Shown here: piece after piece, positions 1-5,515 of the stretch
Numbering within the stretch: position 1 is the stretch's first letter
Layout of the letters: every line of letters begins with the position of its first letter
Assembly: GCA_027069385.1 (NCBI GenBank)
Contig: JALXER010000214.1
Coordinates: 1-5,516 of the forward strand
DNA: 5,516 nt
Source of the DNA: Paracoccaceae bacterium
Lineage (GTDB): Bacteria > Pseudomonadota > Alphaproteobacteria > Rhodobacterales > Rhodobacteraceae
Direction: 5' to 3'
The notes under the pieces: model-generated
Seen by the model: the letters and a program-made list of their open reading frames with translations, nothing else
What the model was told of the DNA's origin: nothing
The model's database searches: none
Made by a program: the position numbers and the translations under genes

Positions 1-57
1 GTCACATGCGTGAGGCGATAAAGACTTCATTCTTCTATAAATACTCTCAGGGGGGAA
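1..57. other. Non-coding left edge, AT-rich then G-run
   Basis: No gene can be supported here. All three forward frames reach a stop early (TGA at 11-13, TAA at 19-21, TGA at 84-86), so the tail of a rightward gene could end in the first bases, but nothing identifies it. The stretch at about 22-46 is AT-rich (it contains TATAAATA) and is followed by a run of six G at 50-55, immediately before the hairpin cluster. This is a composition break relative to the GC-rich coding DNA. It could be a 3' untranslated region or a promoter for something transcribed rightward, but no convincing -35 partner was found. Confidence 0.4.
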
Positions 58-147
58 TTGCCCGTTTACGGGCAAGGGGGGCGTGAACGCCCCCGCATGG
101 GGCCTGCCCCATGCCCGGTTGATGAGGGGGGCCGCTTGCGGCTCCCC
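58..147. other. Cluster of four consecutive GC-rich hairpins
   Basis: Four inverted repeats follow one another almost without spacing. Hairpin 1 (58-75) is TTGCCCGT / ACGGGCAA around TT. Hairpin 2 (77-94) is a 7-bp GGGGGCG / CGCCCCC stem with loop TGAA. Hairpin 3 (95-114) is a perfect 9-bp stem GCATGGGGC / GCCCCATGC with loop CT. Hairpin 4 (126-147) is a 10-bp stem with one G.T pair and a TT centre, equivalent to a CUUG tetraloop. CCGGT (115-119) and ACCGG (154-158) can close an outer stem around hairpin 4. The cluster lies just beyond the methyltransferase stop codon. No T-tract follows on either strand, so these are not textbook intrinsic terminators. A structured 3' UTR, a small RNA, or a composite dispersed repeat are all possible. 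Confidence 0.75.
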
Positions 148-167
148 GAAGAGACCGGAGGCCCGAC
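125..167 (-). repeat. 43-nt dispersed element, left copy
   Basis: This segment matches the reverse complement of 5473-5515: 24 of 24 identical in the hairpin core (125-148 against 5492-5515) and 13 of 19 in the flank, with no gaps, about 86% overall. The strand given is the one on which it reads in the same sense as the neighbouring gene. It starts nine bases beyond the methyltransferase stop and contains hairpin 4 of the cluster. The same sequence beside two unrelated genes suggests a repeated intergenic element of this genome, of the REP/palindromic kind. Copy number elsewhere cannot be judged from this window. Confidence 0.75.
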
Positions 168-175
168 AGGACTTT

Positions 176-772
176 CTATGCCGGCTTTGTTGCGATCAGG
201 TCAACCAGGGCCGAGCGGCCGGAATGGCCGGCACCCTCGTCAATCTCGGTTTCATAGGCGTTCAGGGTTCGGATATCGAAATCCCCGAACGCCTGTTGCA
301 GCAATTCCAGCGTATAGAGGTTCTCGACCGCGCGCGGGCCACCGGTGCCGTGGGCGATTTGTTCGGGCGTATAGCCATGCAACATCAACGTACCGCCGGG
401 TTTCAGGGTGCGTTTCATCCCGTCGAACACCCCCTTGCGCGCCTCGGGGCCGGTGAACTGGATAAACACCGCCACCACCAGATCAAACCGCGCTTCGACC
501 CAGTCCCACTGGCTGATATCCGCGTGGTTAAACGCCACCGACACGCCTTTATCAGCCGCCAGCTTTTTCGCCTTGGCAATGGCCACATCGGAATAATCCA
601 TCGCCGTAACGCGCAACCCTTGCCCGGCCAGATAGACCGAGTTGCGCCCCTCCCCATCGGCCACGGCAAGCGCGCTCAGGCCGGGTTTCAGCCACTCCTT
701 ATGGCGGGTTAAAAACTGCGCCGGTTCGGTGCCAAACAGGTATCCGGGTTGCGAAAAGCGATTATTCCACAT
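176..772 (-). CDS. Class I SAM-dependent methyltransferase
   Basis: This is a 198-residue soluble protein with the Rossmann fold of class I S-adenosylmethionine methyltransferases, in the small group that includes TehB-like proteins. Visible elements are an N-terminal MWNNRFSQPGYLFGTEP segment typical of this group, motif I around ADGEGRN (residues 38-44, SAM binding), the acidic residue D59 ending strand 2 (ribose hydroxyls), D85 after FNHA (adenine side), the FDLVVAVF strand (96-103), and LKPGG (123-127) before strand 5. Motif I has VADGEGRN where many relatives have IGCGEGRN. No signal peptide or membrane segment is seen. The start at 772 is preferred over the ATG two codons upstream at 778, because AAAGGA (784-779) sits six bases before the former and directly abuts the latter. 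It is divergent from the deoC operon. The substrate cannot be told from sequence; small metabolites or tellurite-type detoxification are only possibilities. Confidence 0.9.
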   Translation of the reverse strand: MWNNRFSQPGYLFGTEPAQFLTRHKEWLKPGLSALAVADGEGRNSVYLAGQGLRVTAMDYSDVAIAKAKKLAADKGVSVAFNHADISQWDWVEARFDLVVAVFIQFTGPEARKGVFDGMKRTLKPGGTLMLHGYTPEQIAHGTGGPRAVENLYTLELLQQAFGDFDIRTLNAYETEIDEGAGHSGRSALVDLIATKPA

Positions 773-778
773 GAGCAT

Positions 779-784
779 TCCTTT
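779..784 (-). promoter_or_regulatory. Ribosome binding site of the methyltransferase
   Basis: On the minus strand this reads AAAGGA. It is six bases from the ATG at 772 and zero bases from the in-frame ATG at 778, so it decides the start in favour of 772. Confidence 0.7.
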
Positions 785-811
785 GAAATTTTACCATATG
801 GACAAAACTTC
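785..811. promoter_or_regulatory. Imperfect palindrome, candidate operator
   Basis: An 8-bp perfect palindrome CCATATGG (794-801) is flanked by arms GAAATTTT (785-792) and AAAACTTC (804-811). The arms pair at seven of eight positions, with a one-base asymmetry in the spacers (A on the left, AC on the right). It sits between the divergent genes, close to the methyltransferase start and about 70 bases upstream of deoC. The size and position suit a dimeric transcription factor site, but no regulator gene is in the window and the one-base offset weakens the case. Confidence 0.3.
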
Positions 812-823
812 GCCCATTGCGCT

Positions 824-851
824 ATTGTAATGCCGGAAAAACTTGGGTCTA
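824..851 (-). promoter_or_regulatory. Candidate promoter of the methyltransferase
   Basis: Read on the minus strand, TAGACC (851-846) is followed after 16 bases by TACAAT (829-824), a 5-of-6 match to the sigma-70 -10 consensus. Transcription would start near 817, leaving a leader of about 45 nt that contains the imperfect palindrome at 785-811. This is a visual consensus match only. The -10 is good and the -35 is modest. Confidence 0.35.
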
Positions 852-853
852 GT
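825..853 (+). promoter_or_regulatory. Candidate promoter of the deoC operon
   Basis: TTGTAA (825-830) and TCTAGT (848-853) are separated by 17 bases, each matching the sigma-70 hexamers at 4 of 6 positions. Transcription would start near 860, giving a leader of about 22 nt before the deoC ATG. The -35 lies on the -10 of the opposing candidate promoter and the -10 lies on the opposing -35, so the two would compete for polymerase. An alternative pair, TTGGGT (843-848) and TATTAC (865-870), would start too close to the ATG to include the ribosome binding site. Confidence 0.3.
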
Positions 854-872
854 AAGAACCGATCTATTACAC

Positions 873-879
873 GGGAAAG
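873..879 (+). promoter_or_regulatory. Weak ribosome binding site of deoC
   Basis: GGGAAAG lies just upstream of the ATG at 882 and is the only purine-rich stretch at suitable spacing. It supports the ATG start over the in-frame TTG at 843, which would add 13 residues with no family resemblance. Confidence 0.5.
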
Positions 880-881
880 TC

Positions 882-1835
882 ATGTCTGAACAGCATCCGC
901 GCAACACCGGAGCGCCCCTGCAAACCGACTGGTTCGAGGGCGCCAAAATCAACAGAACCGCGACCGAGCGCCGCGCCGCGCAACTGACCACGCGCCGAAC
1001 CGTCAAAAAGAACCATCAGGCGGCGTGGCTGGTGCGGGCGGTGCAATGCATCGACCTGACCACGCTGGCGGGCGATGATACGGCGGGGCGGGTGCGCCGC
1101 CTTTGCGCCAAGGCGCGCCAGCCGGTACGCGCCGATATTCAGGCCGCCCTAGGGGTGGAAAACCTGACCACCGGCGCGGTGTGCGTTTATCCGACCATGG
1201 TACCGCATGCGGTCAAGGCGCTGGACGGTTCGGGCATACCGGTAGCCTCGGTCGCGACGGGGTTCCCCGAGGGGCTGACCCCGATGGCCCAGCGCCTTGC
1301 CGAGATCCGCTATGCCGTCGATATGGGCGCGCGCGAGATCGACATCGTGATTACCCGCGAACATGTGCTGACCCAGAACTGGGCCGCGTTATACGACGAG
1401 ATTTCCGTCATGCGCGAGGCCTGCGGCGATGCCCATCTGAAAACCATTCTGGCCACCGGCAACCTGCGCACCCTGCGCAACGTTTACCGCGCTTCGATGG
1501 TGGCGATGCAGGCGGGGGCTGATTTCATCAAGACCTCGACGGGCAAAGAAAGCGTTAATGCAACCCTGCCGGTCAGCCTGATCATGGTGCGGGCGCTGCG
1601 TGATTATGGCGAGCTGACCGGCCAGATTGTCGGGTTCAAACCGGCGGGCGGGGTGTCCAAGGCCAAGGATGCGCTGGCGTGGCTGATTCTGATGAAGGAA
1701 GAACTGGGCGCTACTTGGATGCAACCCGGCCTGTTCCGCTTTGGTGCCTCGTCGCTGCTGGGCGATATCGAACGGCAGTTGGAACACCATGTCACCGGTC
1801 GTTATTCGGCCGGCTTCCGCCACGCGCTGGCATGA
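882..1835 (+). CDS. deoC: Deoxyribose-phosphate aldolase (long DERA type)
   Basis: This is a 317-residue cytosolic class I aldolase (EC 4.1.2.4) that cleaves 2-deoxy-D-ribose 5-phosphate to glyceraldehyde 3-phosphate and acetaldehyde, the last step of deoxyribonucleoside breakdown. The TIM-barrel signatures are present. The Schiff-base lysine is K217 in FIKTSTGK, the second active-site lysine is K253 in GFKPAGG, and the catalytic aspartate is D154 in EIDIVI. From memory these correspond to K218, K254 and D155 of human DERA. The N-terminal segment RRTVKKNHQAAWLVRAV followed by IDLTTLAGDDT, and the C-terminal HHVTGRYSA, are closer to the animal enzyme (about 318 residues) than to the roughly 250-residue E. 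coli DeoC. The start at 882 is the first ATG with a purine-rich leader. It is the first gene of the operon, and its stop codon lies inside the ribosome binding region of the next gene, an aldehyde dehydrogenase that could consume the acetaldehyde. Confidence 0.96.
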   Translation: MSEQHPRNTGAPLQTDWFEGAKINRTATERRAAQLTTRRTVKKNHQAAWLVRAVQCIDLTTLAGDDTAGRVRRLCAKARQPVRADIQAALGVENLTTGAVCVYPTMVPHAVKALDGSGIPVASVATGFPEGLTPMAQRLAEIRYAVDMGAREIDIVITREHVLTQNWAALYDEISVMREACGDAHLKTILATGNLRTLRNVYRASMVAMQAGADFIKTSTGKESVNATLPVSLIMVRALRDYGELTGQIVGFKPAGGVSKAKDALAWLILMKEELGATWMQPGLFRFGASSLLGDIERQLEHHVTGRYSAGFRHALA

Positions 1836-1840
1836 GGGGG
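1834..1840 (+). promoter_or_regulatory. Ribosome binding site of the aldehyde dehydrogenase
   Basis: GAGGGGG followed by AAAAG precedes the ATG at 1846 and begins within the deoC TGA (1833-1835). The overlap suggests translational coupling. It also rules out the 35-codon in-frame upstream extension from a TTG at 1741, which lies inside deoC in another frame. Confidence 0.75.
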
Positions 1841-1845
1841 AAAAG

Positions 1846-4212
1846 ATGAGCGAAATTACAAGGATTTTGGAAACCATGGAATACGGTCCGGCGGTTGAAG
1901 GCAATGCAGAGGTCACGGCGTGGCTCGACAGCCACAAGGGCGGGTTCGGGCATTTCATCGGCGGCAAATTTACCAAGCCGGGCAAGGACATAAAGGTACT
2001 GAACCCCGCCACCGACGCGGTGATAGCCTCCATTCCGCAAGGCAGCGCGGGCGATGTGGATGCGGCGGTCAAGGCCGCGCGCAAGGCCTTTGGCCCGTGG
2101 TCGAAACTGGCCGGACACCAGCGGGCCAAATACCTGTATGCGCTGGCCCGCCATGTGCAAAAACGCAGCCGTTTTCTGGCGGTGCTGGAAAGCATGGATA
2201 ACGGCAAAACCATCCGAGAGACCCGCGATATCGACATCCCGCTGGTGGCGCGGCATTTCTATCATCACGCCGGTTGGGCCGAGATGCTGGCCGACGAATT
2301 TGCCGGTTACGAGCCGGTCGGGGTCTGCGGGCAGGTGATTCCGTGGAATTTCCCGCTGCTGATGCTGGCGTGGAAGGTGGCTCCGGCGCTGGCAGCGGGC
2401 AATACGGTGGTGCTGAAACCCGCCGACCTGACCCCGCTTACCGCCGCGGCTTTTGCCGAGATCTGCGTCGAAATCGGCCTGCCTGCCGGTGTGGTCAACA
2501 TCGTGCAGGGCAATGGCGAAACCGGCGCGGCGCTGGTCGGTCACAAGGGCGTGGACAAGGCGGCGTTTACCGGTTCAACCCAAGTGGGCCGCATTATTCG
2601 CGAACAAATCGCCGGTTCGGGCAAAAAACTGTCACTGGAACTGGGCAGCAAGTCTCCGTTTATCGTGTTCGAGGATGCCGATATCGACGGCGCGGTCGAG
2701 GGCGTGGTGGATGCGATCTGGTTCAATCAGGGCGAGGTTTGCTGCGCCGGTTCGCGCATTCTGGTGCAAGAAGGCATCGCGCCGCGCTTTTTCAAAAAGC
2801 TGCAAAAGCGCATGCAGACCCTGCGGGTCGGTGACCCTCTGGACAAGACCATGGATATGGGCGCTGTGGTCAGCCACACGCAACGCGAACGCATCGAGGC
2901 ACTGGTGGCCCAAGGGGTATCCGAGGGCGGCGAGTTGATCGAGGCCGATGTCAGCCTGCCCAATGCGGGCAGCTTTTGCCGCCCCGGTCTGTTTTGTGAA
3001 ACCGACCCTGCCGCGACCCTCTGGAACGAGGAAATTTTCGGCCCCGTGGTGGTGTCCACCACCTTTCGCACCGTGGACGAGGCCGTGGCTTTGGCCAATA
3101 ACTCGCGCTATGGGCTGGCGGCGTCGATCTGGTCGGAAAACATCAATCTGGCGCTGGATGTGGGCGCGCAGGTCAAGGCGGGGATCGTCTGGATCAACGC
3201 GACCAACCTGTTTGACGCCGCCGCCGGTTTTGGCGGGGTGCGCGAAAGCGGGTTCGGGCGCGAAGGCGGGCGCGAGGGCATGTATGAATACCTGATTCCG
3301 TCATGGGAAAAGGCGCTGAAACCGGTCAAGGACGTGGCGTTTATCCCCGATACCGCGCCGCACAGCGCCGTTGCAACGGGCATTGATCGCACCGCCAAGA
3401 TGTATATCGGCGGCAAACAGGCGCGCCCCGATGGCGGGCAGGTTTACAGCGTGTCCGGCCCTGCGGGCGTGATGGGCGAGGCGGGGCTGGGGTCTCGCAA
3501 GGACATTCGCAACGCGGTAGAGGCCGCCGCCGGTGCTGCCAAATGGGGCGCGGCGACCGGTCATAACCGTGCGCAGGTCTTGTATTATATCGGTGAAAAT
3601 CTGGATGCGCGACGGGCCGAGTTCGTGGCGCTGCTGGGCAAGGCGGGGGTCAAAGACCCTGAATCCGAGTTCGAAACCGCGCTGGGGCGGGTGTTTTACT
3701 ATGCTGCGTGGGCTGATAAGTATGACGGGGCGGTGCATTCAACCCAGTCGCGCCATGTCACCATCGCCATGAACGAACCGCATGGCGTGATGGGCATTGC
3801 CTGTTCCGACGATGCGCCGCTGCTGGGGTTCGTGTCGCTGGTGCTGCCTGCTATTGCCATGGGCAACGCGGTGGTGGCGATCCCGTCCCAGACCATGCCG
3901 TTGCTGGCCACCACCCTGTATCAGGTGTTCGATACCTCGGACCTGCCCGGCGGCGTGGTCAATATCGTGACCGGCGCGCGCGACCTGCTGGCCAAGACAC
4001 TGGCCGAGCATGATAACGTCGCGGCCATGTGGTATATGGGCGGGGCGAGCGGCTCTGCCATGGTGGAAAAGGCCAGTATCGGCAACCTCAAGTCCACATG
4101 GGTATGCAATGGCAAGCCGCGCAACTGGTTTGACCGTGCGCAAGGGCAGGGGCGCGAATACCTGCGCCGCGCCACCACAGTTAAAAACATCTGGGTCCCC
4201 TATGGCGAGTGA
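1846..4212 (+). CDS. Two-domain aldehyde dehydrogenase, ALDH16 type
   Basis: This is a 788-residue NAD(P)-linked aldehyde dehydrogenase with an intact N-terminal ALDH domain (about residues 25-485), a linker, and a shortened second ALDH-like domain (about 516-788). Domain 1 carries PWNF (N168, oxyanion hole), K191 in VVLKPAD, FTGST (241-245, coenzyme loop), general base E265, catalytic C299 in FNQGEVCCAGSR, and E396/F398 in EEIFGP. The 34-residue gap from E265 to C299 equals that between E268 and C302 of ALDH2. Domain 2 repeats the coenzyme-binding half (GVVNIVTG-like end, IAMGNAVV) but stops before a catalytic half. Its Asn is replaced by D656 and its Lys by I679. This architecture is that of ALDH16, known from animals (ALDH16A1) and some bacteria including Loktanella; unlike human ALDH16A1, this protein keeps the cysteine. 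One oddity is that the usual ELGGKSP reads ELGSKSP (S268). The likely substrate is acetaldehyde from DeoC, by context only. Confidence 0.93.
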   Translation: MSEITRILETMEYGPAVEGNAEVTAWLDSHKGGFGHFIGGKFTKPGKDIKVLNPATDAVIASIPQGSAGDVDAAVKAARKAFGPWSKLAGHQRAKYLYALARHVQKRSRFLAVLESMDNGKTIRETRDIDIPLVARHFYHHAGWAEMLADEFAGYEPVGVCGQVIPWNFPLLMLAWKVAPALAAGNTVVLKPADLTPLTAAAFAEICVEIGLPAGVVNIVQGNGETGAALVGHKGVDKAAFTGSTQVGRIIREQIAGSGKKLSLELGSKSPFIVFEDADIDGAVEGVVDAIWFNQGEVCCAGSRILVQEGIAPRFFKKLQKRMQTLRVGDPLDKTMDMGAVVSHTQRERIEALVAQGVSEGGELIEADVSLPNAGSFCRPGLFCETDPAATLWNEEIFGPVVVSTTFRTVDEAVALANNSRYGLAASIWSENINLALDVGAQVKAGIVWINATNLFDAAAGFGGVRESGFGREGGREGMYEYLIPSWEKALKPVKDVAFIPDTAPHSAVATGIDRTAKMYIGGKQARPDGGQVYSVSGPAGVMGEAGLGSRKDIRNAVEAAAGAAKWGAATGHNRAQVLYYIGENLDARRAEFVALLGKAGVKDPESEFETALGRVFYYAAWADKYDGAVHSTQSRHVTIAMNEPHGVMGIACSDDAPLLGFVSLVLPAIAMGNAVVAIPSQTMPLLATTLYQVFDTSDLPGGVVNIVTGARDLLAKTLAEHDNVAAMWYMGGASGSAMVEKASIGNLKSTWVCNGKPRNWFDRAQGQGREYLRRATTVKNIWVPYGE

Positions 4213-5395
4213 TTTTGACGCGACCCGCAAGCTGTTCCACCTGCCCGATGGGCTGATTTACCTCGACGGCAATTCCCTTGGCCCGCTGCCGCTGGCGGCG
4301 GTGGACAAGGTGGCGGGTATGATGCGCGATGAATGGGGCGATCTGCTGATCAAAGGCTGGAACGCGGCGGGCTGGATGGATTTCAAAGGGCTGGGCAACC
4401 GGGTTGGCCGCCTGATCGGCGCCGAGCCGGATCATGTGATCCTGGGCGATACCCTGTCGATCAAGGTCTATCAAGCGCTGGCGGCGGGGTTGGAAATGGT
4501 GCCGGAGCGGCGGGTGATCCTGTCGGATACCGGCAATTTCCCTTCTGATCTTTATATGGCGCAAGGCCTGACCGGGCTGCTGAAACAGGGCTATACCCTA
4601 AAAACCGTCGCGCCCGAGGATGTGGCTGGCGCGATAGATGAAACTGTCGCGGTCTTGATGCTGACACAGGTCGATTACCGCACGGGGCGGCTGCACGATA
4701 TGGCCTCGCTGACCCGCGCTGCCCATGCCAACGGAGCGATCACGGTCTGGGATCTGGCCCACAGCGCCGGTGCCATTCCGGTTGACCTGTCGGGGTGTAA
4801 CGCCGATTTTGCGGTGGGCTGTACCTATAAGTACCTCAATGGCGGGCCGGGATCACCGGCGTTTATCTATGTGGCGCCGCGTCATGCGGATGTGGCCAAA
4901 CCGGCGCTATCGGGCTGGCTCGGCCACGAGGCCCCGTTCGATTTCGACCTCGACTATCGCGCGCATGCGGGCATCGCCCGAATGCGCGTCGGAACGCCGC
5001 CGGTGATTGCGCTCAAATCGCTGGAGGCGGCGCTGGATATCTGGGATCTGGTCGAGATGGCCGAGGTGCGGGCGCGCTCGATAGAGCTGACCAGCCTGTT
5101 TGTGGATCGGGTCGAGGCTGCCTGCCCCGACCTGACCCTTGCCAGCCCGCGCGACCCGTTGGCGCGCGGTTCGCAAGTATCGTTTGCCTTTGAACACGGC
5201 TATGCGGCGATGCAGGCCCTGATCGCACGCGGTGTCATCGGAGATTTCCGCGCGCCGGATGTCATGCGGTTCGGGTTTACACCGCTGTATACGACCGAAA
5301 AAGACGTGTTGGATGCGGTGGCGATTTTAGCTGAAATTATGGATAACCGCCTGTGGGATAACCCCGAGTACCAAACAAAATCCGCCGTCACCTGA
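4202..5395 (+). CDS. kynU: Kynureninase
   Basis: This is a 397-residue PLP enzyme of fold type I (EC 3.7.1.3), which hydrolyses L-kynurenine to anthranilate and L-alanine (and 3-hydroxykynurenine likewise) in tryptophan catabolism; it is cytosolic. It opens with FHLPDG then IYLDGNSLGPLP (19-30), the kynureninase N-terminal hallmark. GNFPSDLY (111-118) carries F113, which should stack on the cofactor ring, and D116. WDLAHSAGA (183-191) carries D184 and H187. The Schiff-base lysine is K210 in CTYKYLNGGPG. GWLGH (238-242) and MRVGTPP (261-267) complete the set. Length is close to the usual 400-420. The start ATG lies 11 bp inside the preceding gene with no clear ribosome binding site, so translation probably depends on termination-reinitiation. 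Longer in-frame extensions from 4010 fall wholly inside the dehydrogenase. No other kyn gene is visible, and it is the last gene of the operon within this window. Confidence 0.96.
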   Translation: MASDFDATRKLFHLPDGLIYLDGNSLGPLPLAAVDKVAGMMRDEWGDLLIKGWNAAGWMDFKGLGNRVGRLIGAEPDHVILGDTLSIKVYQALAAGLEMVPERRVILSDTGNFPSDLYMAQGLTGLLKQGYTLKTVAPEDVAGAIDETVAVLMLTQVDYRTGRLHDMASLTRAAHANGAITVWDLAHSAGAIPVDLSGCNADFAVGCTYKYLNGGPGSPAFIYVAPRHADVAKPALSGWLGHEAPFDFDLDYRAHAGIARMRVGTPPVIALKSLEAALDIWDLVEMAEVRARSIELTSLFVDRVEAACPDLTLASPRDPLARGSQVSFAFEHGYAAMQALIARGVIGDFRAPDVMRFGFTPLYTTEKDVLDAVAILAEIMDNRLWDNPEYQTKSAVT

Positions 5396-5472
5396 CCCGC
5401 GTGATCTTAAACAGGGGCGCTCCCGCACTCCAGCCATTGCCTGGCTAAAGCCAGTCAACGACTTCCGTTTGA
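5396..5472 (+). other. Non-coding 3' flank of kynU with small hairpins
   Basis: No coding sequence is supported. CTGGCT / AGCCAG around AA (5441-5454) forms a 6-bp hairpin. An alternative stem pairs AGCCA (5432-5436) with TGGCT (5442-5446), so the two are mutually exclusive. AGTC / GACT around AAC (5453-5463) adds a weak third stem. There is no T-tract after any of them. This may be the operon 3' UTR, but the short stems could be chance. Confidence 0.35.
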
Positions 5473-5515
5473 GCCGGGCCGTCTGCCTCTGCGGGGAGCC
5501 GCAAGCGGCCCCCCT
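5473..5515 (+). repeat. 43-nt dispersed element, right copy
   Basis: This is an inverted copy of 125-167, identical over the 24-nt core (5492-5515) and similar over the preceding 19 nt. The core folds into a 10-position stem (5493-5514) around AA. On this strand A5497 faces C5510, a mismatch, while the complementary strand has a G.U pair at that position. It lies 77 bases after the kynU stop, in the same sense relative to kynU as the left copy is to the methyltransferase. The window ends at TT right after the hairpin, so a terminator T-tract beyond the edge cannot be excluded. Confidence 0.75.

Noticed and set aside
58..147. CRISPR array or integron attC site
   Set aside because: The palindromes differ from each other in sequence and have no regular spacers, and there is no cas or integrase gene. 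No paired attC core sites were found.
83..712. A 209-codon open frame on the plus strand opposite the methyltransferase
   Set aside because: Its start lies in the hairpin cluster, it has no family resemblance, and the minus-strand frame carries clear methyltransferase motifs. It is a shadow of GC-rich codon bias.
843..881. Upstream TTG start for deoC adding 13 residues
   Set aside because: It has no ribosome binding site and lies on the predicted promoter. The ATG at 882 has a purine-rich leader and gives the length of long-type DERA.
1741..1845. N-terminal extension of the aldehyde dehydrogenase into deoC
   Set aside because: These 35 codons lie in a different frame inside the conserved C-terminus of deoC. 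The ATG at 1846 has a strong GAGGGGG ribosome binding site.
1389..2544. Long minus-strand open frames across deoC and the dehydrogenase gene
   Set aside because: Their translations show no domain resemblance and they are antisense to strongly conserved enzymes.
4010..4201. N-terminal extension of kynureninase by 64 residues
   Set aside because: It lies wholly inside the dehydrogenase gene in another frame, and kynureninases begin shortly before the FHLPDG...LDGNSLGP segment.
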